From contig DASXPH010000069.1 in assembly GCA_036493735.1 (NCBI GenBank), positions 62,001-126,000 on the forward strand: DNA of 64,000 nucleotides, read 5' to 3'. Under the pieces are notes generated by a model. The model was not told the DNA's origin, did not search any database, and saw only the letters and a list, made by a program, of their open reading frames with translations. Made by a program: the position numbers and the translations under genes. The DNA is from AG2 sp036493735. GTDB lineage: Bacteria; Gemmatimonadota; Gemmatimonadetes; Gemmatimonadales; Gemmatimonadaceae. How positions within the stretch are numbered: position 1 is the first letter of the stretch; each line of letters begins with the position of its first letter. This document shows positions 35,501 through 42,444 of the stretch, in pieces.

Positions 35501-35900
35501 GGCCATTGGGGTCGACGAGCCAGAGATTCTCGTAGCCGCTGCGGTCCGAGACAAAGACAATCGCGTTGCCGTCGGGCGAGTAGCGAGGCTGGCCGTCAAA
35601 GCCCATACCGCTCGTTAGGCGCGTCGCCTTGCCGCCGGCAATCGGCACGCTGTACAGATCACCCATGATATCGAACACGATCGTCCGGCCGTCCGGCGAG
35701 ACGTCGAGCGACATCCAGGTTCCCTCGTCGGTCGTGAACGCTGCTTGGCGGGCGGGGATGACTGGGAGCTCGGAGTTGGGAGCGGTCTTCTTCGCGGTGT
35801 CGGCGGCACGGGCCTGCTGTTGTGCGGCTGCCGAGGCTGAACCGAGGAGCGCGAGGACCAGCAACGACACGAGACGTGTAGGCATCGGACGCGAGCGCAT
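32532..35900 (-). CDS. Beta-propeller (TolB/PD40)-amidohydrolase fusion, exported
   Basis: 1122 aa with signal peptide LVSLLVLALLGSASAAAQQ. Residues about 40-700 contain many PD40/WD40-like blades (SPDGRTIVFD, SPDGNAIVFVSD, TPDGKYLVVSR, SPDGRWIAYVTW). Residues about 730-1110 are a metal-dependent amidohydrolase: VDIHAHMW supplies the HxH ligands, with LEGGLDF, GGHGEMQG and IEAGKLADLQVLD near the end. Substrate unknown; such fusions are secreted and may bind peptides or glycans. ATG 35900 (CGGAG 8 nt upstream) or 35885 are both possible starts. It is divergent from the DUF1080 gene. Confidence 0.9.
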   Translation of the reverse strand: MRSRPMPTRLVSLLVLALLGSASAAAQQQARAADTAKKTAPNSELPVIPARQAAFTTDEGTWMSLDVSPDGRTIVFDIMGDLYSVPIAGGKATRLTSGMGFDGQPRYSPDGNAIVFVSDRSGYENLWLVDPNGRNPRALTKDKDAQYISPAWTPDGKYLVVSRTKTGILGSRYDLVLINKDAGSGVQLTGPGTGTQSGPPDPLAPPPYNNYMGAMVAPDNRYIYAAVKRGGFKYDQMLDDRWQIGVYDRTTGKTYLRTTNLGGGMRPAASPDGKWLAYASRLDSKTSLRLRNLSSGDEILLARDIQRDDSESRYTRDLLPGYAWTPDSRGVVITYGGKLWRVSVPDGKATAIPFTADVQIDLGPLVKFEYPVDDSVLTVKQIRNARPSPDGRKLVFSALDKLWLMDLPNGKPRRLTTFGGGEHSPAWSPDGRWIAYVTWTEQGGDVWRISPTTPNARPERLSRQQAFYEDLNYDPTGRRIVVVRGPRAERIEKTDEFSGPGPQVKELVWLPAEGGEVTQIAPLNYFYGRPHFTRDTTRVFMYDPIDGVVSMRWDGTDRRAHVKITGYTDPLGGPDARPGPANEVVLSPDGDQAFADIDNKLYLVAVPITGGQTPTISISNPGGAIVPVRRLSRVGGDFLGWTQDGKSLYWSLGHSYFTYDVAAANRAITDSTRKGDSLTRVGAKPDTTPAAKKPAYAPTRLDVAITATKDRPVGSIVLRNARIVTMKGNEIIEHGDVVVTSNRIAAVGPSGSLTIPAGARTIDVSGTTIIPGWVDIHAHMWPTWGIHKTQVYEYLVNLAYGVTTTRDPQTSTTDVLTYGDLVETGDMVGPRIFTTGPGVFWTDEVTSLDDAREVLTRYSDFYQTHTLKQYMSGQRMIRQWILMAAKEQHITPTLEGGLDFKKNLTEAIDGYAGSEHAYPITPLYKDVVSVVAKSGITYTPTLIVQYGGPFAENYWFEHYDIHGDAKLQRFTPHQELDRRGLRRPGWFADSEYSFNQIAAQAAKIVAAGGRVGLGGHGEMQGLGVHWELWSIASGGMPNHDVLRVGTIFGAEAIGVGKDIGSIEAGKLADLQVLDKSPLDDIRNTTAIRYVMKNGRLYDANTLAEVAPRQKTLDRMWWVVTHE

Positions 35901-35989
35901 ACGCTGACTCCGAGGTGTGGGTCGGGCAGGAGATGCCGGCGAAGGCGCCCTAATGTAGCCTTCGCCGATCAAGGCTGCACGCGCCGGTA

Positions 35990-36018
35990 TTGACACCGCC
36001 ACGCAGTCCTGACAGCAT
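35990..36018 (+). promoter_or_regulatory. Possible sigma-70-like promoter
   Basis: TTGACA at 35990-35995, 17-nt spacer, CAGCAT at 36013-36018, about 30 bp before the DUF1080 start. The -10 is poor. Confidence 0.3.
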
Positions 36019-36050
36019 CCGAATCCAACCCTTTCGTCCCCTACAACACG

Positions 36051-36827
36051 ATGCGCCTCTCCCTACCGCTTCTTCTCGCCTGCGTCGCCACGACGCCCCT
36101 ACTCGCACAGGAATCCAAGGCCAAGCCGGAAGACACCGAAGTCTGGTCGCCCGTACCTCGCGTCGTCACGCCAGGCCGCACCGACGCACAGCCGCCATCG
36201 GATGCAATCCTGCTCTTCGATGGACACAACCTCGATCAGTGGGTCGACGTGAAGGACCACGGGCCAGCACGCTGGACGGTTTCGGACGGTATGCTCACGG
36301 TGAACAAGTCCGCCGGCAACATCGAGACGAAGCGGAGTTTCACGAGTTATCAATTGCATATCGAGTGGCGAATTCCCGAAAGCATTACCGGCTCGGGCCA
36401 GGCGCGCGGGAACAGCGGCATTTTTCTCGCCTCGACGGGACCCGGCGACGACGGCTACGAGATCCAGGTGCTCGACTCGTACGACAACAAGACCTACGTC
36501 AATGGGCAGGCCGCCGCGATCTACAAGCAGTATGCCCCACTCGTGAACGCGATGCGCCGGCCCGGCGAGTGGAATAGCTATGACATTATCTGGACGGCGC
36601 CGACCTTCCACGAGGACGGCTCCGTCGCCACGCCGGCGTACGTCACGGCCCTCCACAATGGCGTGCTCGTACAGGACCACGTCCAGCTCAAAGGCCCGAC
36701 GCTCTACATCGGGACGCCCTCGTACAAGAAGCACGGCCCAGCGCCCATCAAGCTGCAGGCACACGGCGACCCGAGCGGACCAATCAGCTTCCGCAACATC
36801 TGGGTGCGAGATCTCAGTCAGCCCTAG
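36051..36827 (+). CDS. DUF1080 (3-keto-disaccharide hydrolase-like) exported protein
   Basis: 258 aa, signal peptide LPLLLACVATTPLLAQ. DUF1080 hallmarks: ILLFDGHNLDQWV, WTVSDGMLTV, SYQLHIEWRIPE, NSGIFLA, YEIQVLDSYDN and ISFRNIWVRDL. The fold is a concanavalin-like jelly roll, and characterised members hydrolyse 3-keto-glycosides. No glucoside 3-dehydrogenase lies in the window, so the pathway is unsupported locally. A strong hairpin terminator follows at 36868. Confidence 0.88.
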   Translation: MRLSLPLLLACVATTPLLAQESKAKPEDTEVWSPVPRVVTPGRTDAQPPSDAILLFDGHNLDQWVDVKDHGPARWTVSDGMLTVNKSAGNIETKRSFTSYQLHIEWRIPESITGSGQARGNSGIFLASTGPGDDGYEIQVLDSYDNKTYVNGQAAAIYKQYAPLVNAMRRPGEWNSYDIIWTAPTFHEDGSVATPAYVTALHNGVLVQDHVQLKGPTLYIGTPSYKKHGPAPIKLQAHGDPSGPISFRNIWVRDLSQP

Positions 36828-36867
36828 CCTTCAGCGATTTTTCTCGAGGCCAGCCCAGGCGGTGCCG

Positions 36868-36901
36868 GAGAAAGGGGCGCTCATCAGAGCGCCCCTTTCT
36901 C
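36868..36901 (+). terminator. Strong hairpin terminator after DUF1080 gene
   Basis: Perfect 15-bp stem GAGAAAGGGGCGCTC (36868-36882) with its complement at 36887-36901 and a four-base loop ATCA. The 3' arm ends CCCCTTTCTC, giving a short U-rich tail. Confidence 0.8.
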
Positions 36902-37072
36902 GTGCTCGCCACCGATTGGGCCAACGGTCCATTTCGAGGAGCATGGTCTAGACGATTGATTCGAAGTCGCAAAACGCTCGGACGCAGTAGTTAGGCAGAG
37001 TCCGCAGTATCGACGCGCTGCATGAGCTAGTGGCGCGCCGCCGTCGCATCCACAGTCGAAGGAGTTGGAACA

Positions 37073-37777
37073 ATGACCCAACGGTTCACCCTGCCCCTCA
37101 GCGGCCTCGCCGCGCTCGCATCATTCGCGCTCATCACCGGCTGCAGCAGCGACGCAACCAAGCCGGGCAATTTCGCGAATATGCGCATTGTCAACGCTTC
37201 CGCGAGCACCGGCCCGATCAGTGCCACGAACGAGAACAGAACTGTCCAGGCCGGGGTGGCCTTCCAGACGCCTGCCGGAGCAGGTGGCTGCGGCACGGTT
37301 GAGGAGGGCAGCAGCGAGTCAGTAAACTTCGTGCTCGCCGGCACTCAGACGGGATTGGCATCGGTGACGATGCAGATCGTCGCCCATACCAACTACACGG
37401 CCGTCTTCTTCGGACCGAACAATGTCGGCGTCTTTCCGGAGTCGTTCACCACGCCGGCGTCAGGTAACAACAATATTCGTTTCGTGAACGCAACGGGGAG
37501 CGCCGGAGACATCTATCTCTCCACCCCGGGCGCGATCTTACCCGGTACCTCGCCGACGGTCCCCAATCTCGCGGCGGGCCAGGCGTCTACCACCGCCCAG
37601 TTTTCGAACGGCAGGACCGAGATCCGGATGTTCAACGTTGGCCAGAACACAGGAGTGCCACGCGTCGACTTCACGATCGCCGGACTGCCGAATAACATTG
37701 CCACGATCGTTCTGACGACACCACCGGCTGGCCAGTCGTCGCCAACGGCCTTCGTCGTCGGCAGCTGCGCTCACTAA
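37073..37777 (+). CDS. DUF4397 domain lipoprotein
   Basis: 234 aa with lipobox LITGCSS. The body matches DUF4397 repeats: MRIVNASASTGPI, YTAVFFGPN, NNIRFVNATGSAGDIYLSTPG, VPNLAAGQASTTAQF and EIRMFN. These are surface beta-sandwich proteins of unknown function, common in Gemmatimonadota and Bacteroidota. A cysteine pair (GGCGT and VGSCAH) may form a disulfide. It converges on the YncE/phosphoesterase gene; an intergenic copy of CGTTAGG lies between them at 37815. Confidence 0.8.
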   Translation: MTQRFTLPLSGLAALASFALITGCSSDATKPGNFANMRIVNASASTGPISATNENRTVQAGVAFQTPAGAGGCGTVEEGSSESVNFVLAGTQTGLASVTMQIVAHTNYTAVFFGPNNVGVFPESFTTPASGNNNIRFVNATGSAGDIYLSTPGAILPGTSPTVPNLAAGQASTTAQFSNGRTEIRMFNVGQNTGVPRVDFTIAGLPNNIATIVLTTPPAGQSSPTAFVVGSCAH

Positions 37778-37862
37778 GTCAGCGACGGCGAGCCATCATC
37801 CGCAAGAACACGCACGTTAGGCGATCGCACGCGGATCGCCCCGCTCGACCGATGACTCGCCG

Positions 37863-40343
37863 TCACTGCCCACGCCGCAGCTCGAGGACCGACGCCCGCC
37901 GCGCACCGGGGTAAGGAACGTCGCTGCCCTTCAGCGCCCGCCATAGGATCTCGTTGAAGAGATCATCATCGCCGCGGTCTTCGGCCGACAGATCGAGATG
38001 TTTCGAGCGCTCCGCGCCGACGCCATGCTGCGGATTCCGCTCCGTCAGGCTCATTGCCGGTCTGACCGCGCTGTACGGTTGCAGGTTCGGCTGCGACGAG
38101 AAGATGTCGCGCAGCGGACGTCCGTAGTAATCGAACTGTGACAATGATCCCAGGTGGAGGATCTCCGCAATCGTCGCGACGACGTCGCTCGTGTTCGTGA
38201 AGCGCCGGTAGACGCCAGGCGCGTTGTACGGCGAGATGACAAACAGCTCCGATCGGTGGGAGTCGACGTGATCCGGGCCATTCTGTGCGTCGTCCTCGAG
38301 GACGAAGACGACGGTACTCTTCCAGAATGGTGATCGTGACAGCGCCTCGATCATCCGGCCCAATGCCAGATCATTGTCGGCCAGCATCGACCGCGGCGTT
38401 ACCGCTCCCGCCTTGAGCGCCGCCGTGTGGTCGTTAGGGAGGCGCACGATCTCCAGCTGCGCCATCGTCCCGCGGCGGCTGTCGCGCTCGAGATCCTTCA
38501 CCCAGATATCCGTCCGGTACTGGTCGGGGATGTCGAGATCGAAGCCGGGATAGTCCCGATTCATGTTCGCCGCGAGGAATGGCTTGTTGCCGACATAACG
38601 CGGATGCCCATCGGAGCCATCGCTCGCGTCACGCGACACATACTCGCCGTAGTCGCGGAAGGTGATGTGCGCGCGCTCGGCGAGATTCCAGAGATATCCA
38701 CTCGCCGGCTCGGCGACGTCGTCGCTGGTACCGACGCGCGGCCCGACGCCCCGATTCGTTCCTTCGTAATCGTACGTCCGACCGCGGGCGGAGTAGTGCG
38801 AGGCGACCGTCTTCTCGACATAGTCCGTCGCGTACGCGGCCATCGACCAGTTGTGACCGTCAGCGCTCACCTCGGCGTTCACGAAAAAACGATCGAAGAT
38901 GCCGAATCGCTCGGCGAGCGCGTGATGGTTGGGTGTGTTCGCGCGCGGAAAAACGGCCAGCGAGGAATCGCCGTCCGCCTGGGACAGATCGCCCAGCACC
39001 TCGTCATAAGTGCGATTCTCCTTGATCACGTAGATCACATGTTCGAAGGCTGGATACGTCGGCGCCGTGCGCCTCGGCTGATTCCAGCCGTTCGCGCGTT
39101 CTACCCGGCTCGTGTAGGTGGCGAGCGCTGCCGGTGCGAGTTGCGATGTACTCAGCACCATCAACGACCCATTGAGCTGTCCGAGTGTGTACGCCTTCGG
39201 GTGCTGCTCGCGCGGCTTGTACGGGGTGGGGCCATCTGGGTTCTGAGCCGTGCCGTGCCCCTTCCCGCTCACCACGACGAGCGAGTCGTCTAACGCCGCG
39301 AGCGCGGTCGGGTACCAATCCACCGGCACGCGTCCAGCGAGCTTGCTCGGCGCCCCCTTTCCGGCACCGAGATCGAAGATCGCGACCGCATTGTTGTCAG
39401 CTTCGGCCACGAACAGGCGTCGCTCATCGGGAGATAGTGCGAGCGCATTCGGTGTACTGCCCTCGGCGGGGCCCGCCGGTGGTGGGTCGCGCAGCTCGGC
39501 GAGCTTTGTACCGGTGGCGACGTCGAACACGCCGACGCGATCCATGCTCGCCGAGGCGATAAAAAGCCTTGCTTCGCCCCGGTCGAGGAGGAGTGCGGAC
39601 GGATGCCGACCGGCGGCGATTGCGCGTCCTGGCACCAAACGGCCGTCGACCGCAGTGAACGACGACACAATGGTGTCGCCCCACGCTGACACGAACACCC
39701 GGTTACCGCGGGTCGCAACGACGGCGTAGGGATACCGGCCTAACGGCAACCGCTGCGTTACCTGCTGCCGCGCGATGTCGATTACCGCGAGCGAATCCGT
39801 CAGATTCTCGGCGACGTAGAGCGACCGGCCATCCGACGACAGCGCGATTCCCGCGGGATAGCGCTGACCAAGCCGCCGTGGCGCCTTGGCGACGAGCGGA
39901 ATGCTGTCCACAAGACGCGCCCGCCCGTGTTCCCAGGCGAACTCATAAATGAGATCGCGATATCCGCCGGAAACGAACAACGTGTCGCCGGCACGATTGA
40001 ACGCCACGCCGAGAAAGACAGCGGGTAGACGCACCGTCTGTACGACGCGTCGTGATGCGCGGTCGAATACCTGGATGCCCTGCTCCCTCCAACCGTTGAG
40101 CAGGACGACGAGCTCACGACCGGCTGGATGTACAACTACCGCGAGCGGCATCGATCCGAGCTCCACGGACGGCTCAGCCGGATCGAGCGAGACCCCTGTC
40201 GGCAACTGCGCGCGCGGACGCTGCTGTTCGGGAGCGTCCGTCGTCGGCGGCCGCTCCCGAACGTCGCACGCCGCAAGGCATCCAAACGATAAGACGAGGA
40301 GGGCCTTGCTGAATTCTCCTAGAAGCGATTGCTGCGGCAGCAT
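37863..40343 (-). CDS. Bifunctional YncE-like propeller/phosphoesterase lipoprotein
   Basis: 826 aa, lipoprotein signal ending LAACD. Residues about 50-390 are a seven-bladed YncE-like propeller (ALSSDGRSLYVAENLTDSLAVID, LSPDERRLFVAEADNNAVAIFD). Residues about 420-760 are the phosphoesterase/phospholipase C domain: EHVIYVIKENRTYDEVLGD, HHALAERFGIFDRFFVNAEVSADGHNWSM, FVLEDDAQNGPDHVDSHRS. This domain belongs to the alkaline phosphatase superfamily and acts on phospholipids or other phosphoesters. A sole gene with its own promoter region next to the repeat-rich 40-41 kb interval. Confidence 0.88.
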   Translation of the reverse strand: MLPQQSLLGEFSKALLVLSFGCLAACDVRERPPTTDAPEQQRPRAQLPTGVSLDPAEPSVELGSMPLAVVVHPAGRELVVLLNGWREQGIQVFDRASRRVVQTVRLPAVFLGVAFNRAGDTLFVSGGYRDLIYEFAWEHGRARLVDSIPLVAKAPRRLGQRYPAGIALSSDGRSLYVAENLTDSLAVIDIARQQVTQRLPLGRYPYAVVATRGNRVFVSAWGDTIVSSFTAVDGRLVPGRAIAAGRHPSALLLDRGEARLFIASASMDRVGVFDVATGTKLAELRDPPPAGPAEGSTPNALALSPDERRLFVAEADNNAVAIFDLGAGKGAPSKLAGRVPVDWYPTALAALDDSLVVVSGKGHGTAQNPDGPTPYKPREQHPKAYTLGQLNGSLMVLSTSQLAPAALATYTSRVERANGWNQPRRTAPTYPAFEHVIYVIKENRTYDEVLGDLSQADGDSSLAVFPRANTPNHHALAERFGIFDRFFVNAEVSADGHNWSMAAYATDYVEKTVASHYSARGRTYDYEGTNRGVGPRVGTSDDVAEPASGYLWNLAERAHITFRDYGEYVSRDASDGSDGHPRYVGNKPFLAANMNRDYPGFDLDIPDQYRTDIWVKDLERDSRRGTMAQLEIVRLPNDHTAALKAGAVTPRSMLADNDLALGRMIEALSRSPFWKSTVVFVLEDDAQNGPDHVDSHRSELFVISPYNAPGVYRRFTNTSDVVATIAEILHLGSLSQFDYYGRPLRDIFSSQPNLQPYSAVRPAMSLTERNPQHGVGAERSKHLDLSAEDRGDDDLFNEILWRALKGSDVPYPGARRASVLELRRGQ

Positions 40344-40512
40344 AACGAATCGATGTGGGGATCGCTGGGGTTGATTCCGTCGTCGCTGAAATTAATCGGC
40401 GATCGGGTCCGCCGGATCTGGCACGGGCACTTACCGATACTCGATTGTGACCCGAGTACTTACCGCGGAGGTCACGGACTCCATTGACGCGGAAGGCGCG
40501 GACTGCATTGAC

Positions 40513-40552
40513 GCGGAGGGTACAGAGTGCACGGAGGGGCGCAGAGGACTGC
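40513..40552 (+). repeat. Left inverted flank of the tandem array (CGCAGAG family, copy 3)
   Basis: GCGGAGGGTACAGAGTGCAC followed by GGAGGGGCGCAGAGGACTGC. The reverse complement of 41225-41263 matches it at about 33 of 39 positions, with the blocks GCGGAGGG, CAGAGTGCAC and CGCAGAGGACTGC identical. Confidence 0.65.
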
Positions 40553-40746
40553 AACAAGTCGCGGGACGCTAGGCGCGGGACGCGTTGCGCGTGAAGCGTG
40601 GTGCGTAGCGTTTACTAGCCATCAGGTGCGGATTGACATGCACGAAGCTACGATCACGCCCCTCCAGGTTACGGTGACGTCTCTCGAAATATTGGTCGGC
40701 GCTTGCGTGCTCGGCTCGGATTCCTTGAGGCGCGGGTCTCTGATTA

Positions 40747-41124
40747 GTGAGTTCAGGACAGATGACAGTGAGTTGCGGCAAGATGACATCGAGTCGAGGA
40801 CAGATCACGTGAGTGCTCGGCGAGATGACCTCAGGCGCAGGACAGATGACGTGAGCGCGTGGCAAGATCACGTCAGGTCGCGGCAAGGTAACGTGAGCGC
40901 GCGGCAAGATCACGTCAGGTCGCGGCAAGGTGACGTGAGCGCGCGGCAAGATCACGTGAGGTCGTGGCACGGTGACGTGAGCGCGCGGCAAGATCACGTG
41001 AGGTCGCGACAAGGCGACGTGAGCGCGCGGCAAGATCACGTGAGGTCGCGGCAAGATGCCATGAGCACGTGGCAACGTGCCGTGAGTGCGCGGCAAGGCG
41101 ACGTGAGTGCGCGGCAAGGCGACG
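40747..41124 (+). repeat. 21-bp tandem array, 18 contiguous units
   Basis: Eighteen units of exactly 21 bp. The centre alternates type A TGAGCGCGCGGCAAGATCAC(G) and type B TGAGGTCGCGGCAAGGTGAC(G), forming a 42-bp higher-order repeat; units at the edges are more diverged. Read on the plus strand it gives heptads such as DVSARQD/HVRSRQG; on the minus strand it gives HVILPRA/HVTLPRP. A plus-strand frame of 223 codons (40527-41198) spans it, but both strands are open and no good start or ribosome site stands out. Confidence 0.85.
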
Positions 41125-41224
41125 TGAGGCAAGAATCGCCGAAGAAAGGGCGAAACGGCGAAGGGACAACAGCAGATTCCTCGCTGCGCTCGGAATGACA
41201 CCCAGGGGTCAGCGTTCGTCACTG

Positions 41225-41263
41225 GCAGTCCTCTGCGATCCCTGTGCACTCTGCGCCCTCCGC
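41225..41263 (-). repeat. Right inverted flank of the tandem array (CGCAGAG family, copy 4)
   Basis: On the minus strand it reads GCGGAGGGCGCAGAGTGCAC then AGGGATCGCAGAGGACTGC, the inverted partner of 40513-40552. The two flanks enclose about 0.7 kb including the tandem array. Confidence 0.65.
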
Positions 41264-41376
41264 AGTGAAACCGGCGAGAAATGTCCATGAGGAACGACTT
41301 CCGCCTCCAACTAACCTTCAAGGGCGCCGATCAATGGCACGCCCTACATAACGCGCACAAAGGCTCGTCTAATAGC

Positions 41377-42444
41377 ATGTCTGAACCGTTGGAGCTCGGG
41401 CTCGATACCTTTGGCGACGTCACACTCGGCGCCGACAACAAACGAAAGTCGCAGGCGGAGGTGATCCGTGACGTGATCGAGGAGGCGACGCTCGCCGACT
41501 CGATCGGAGTGGATTTCATCGGACTCGGCGAGCATCACCGTGCCGACTTCGCCATCTCCTCACCCGAGGTGGTGCTCGCGGCTATTGCCGGGCGCACGGA
41601 GCGGATTCGACTGGGTTCGGCGGTTACAGTGCTCAGCTCGGACGATCCCGTCCGCGTCTATCAGCGATTCTCGACGCTCGATGCCGCCTCGAACGGTCGC
41701 GCCGAGATCATTCTCGGGCGCGGCTCGTTCACGGAATCCTTCCCCCTCTTCGGCTACGACCTGGACCAGTACGAGACGCTCTTCGAGGAAAGGGTGGAGC
41801 TCTTCGCCGCTCTGCTGGAGGCCAACCGGACCGGCGAGCCCGTGACCTGGCGCGGCACCACGCGCGCCGCCCTTGTTAGGCAACGCGTCTTCCCTCGGAC
41901 GGAGACGGGTACGCTCAAGACCTGGATCGGCGTCGGCGGCACCCCCCAGTCCGTCGTGCGGGCGGCGCATTACGGTTTCCCGCTGATGCTGGCGATCATC
42001 GGCGGCGACCCGCGGCGTTTTGGGACGTATGTCGATCTCTACAAGCGCGCTCTCGCGGAGCGCGGTGCCGAGACGAGCCTGCCGATTGGGGTCCATTCGC
42101 CCGGCCACGTCGCCGACAGCGATGAGCAGGCGCGGGAGGAATATTGGCCAGCGTGGCGCGACCTGCGCGAGCGCATCGGCCGCGAGCGCGGCTGGGGCGC
42201 GGCGAGCCGCGCCGAGTTCGACCGGGAAGTCGAGCGTGGTTCGCTCTACGTCGGCGCTCCCCACACGGTCGCGCGCAAGATCGCCGCGACCGTCCAAGCC
42301 CTGGGCCTCGCACGCTTCGATATGAAATACGCATCGGGGCCACTGGCGCACGAGAAGCTCATGCGATGCGTGGAGCTATATGGACGTGAGGTGATTCCTC
42401 AGGTCCGTCAACTCATGCCCAGCCTCGCCGCCGTCGGACAATGA
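41377..42444 (+). CDS. LLM class flavin-dependent oxidoreductase
   Basis: 355 aa luciferase-like TIM-barrel flavoenzyme using reduced FMN. Family blocks: LELGLDTFGDVTLG, EATLADSIGVDFIGLGEHHR, SPEVVLAAIAGRTERIRLGSAVTVLSSDDPVRVYQ and GRAEIILGRGSFTESFPLFGYD. The long motif set matches the subgroup often annotated as alkanal monooxygenase-like; substrate unknown. ATG 41377 is preferred because homology begins there; the in-frame ATG at 41281 adds unrelated residues overlapping the repeat region. Its 3' end overlaps the convergent RND permease gene by 32 bp. Confidence 0.9.
   Translation: MSEPLELGLDTFGDVTLGADNKRKSQAEVIRDVIEEATLADSIGVDFIGLGEHHRADFAISSPEVVLAAIAGRTERIRLGSAVTVLSSDDPVRVYQRFSTLDAASNGRAEIILGRGSFTESFPLFGYDLDQYETLFEERVELFAALLEANRTGEPVTWRGTTRAALVRQRVFPRTETGTLKTWIGVGGTPQSVVRAAHYGFPLMLAIIGGDPRRFGTYVDLYKRALAERGAETSLPIGVHSPGHVADSDEQAREEYWPAWRDLRERIGRERGWGAASRAEFDREVERGSLYVGAPHTVARKIAATVQALGLARFDMKYASGPLAHEKLMRCVELYGREVIPQVRQLMPSLAAVGQ

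Larger units (their letters stand above)
40344..41376. other. 1.03-kb repeat-rich intergenic region
   Basis: Between the phosphoesterase and LLM oxidoreductase genes. It holds CGCAGAG-type repeats (40468-40552 and 41225-41263) that face each other as inverted repeats, and an 18-copy 21-bp tandem array (40747-41124) between them. Open frames cross the array on both strands because the period is a multiple of three, so long open frames here are not evidence of coding. No gene is convincing. Confidence 0.65.

Noticed and set aside
40747..41124. CRISPR array
   Set aside because: Units are contiguous 21-mers with no unique spacers, and no cas genes are nearby.
40527..41321. Protein-coding genes across the tandem array on either strand
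   Set aside because: A period of 21 keeps frames open on both strands automatically; no ribosome site or known domain supports a gene. Left as a repeat.
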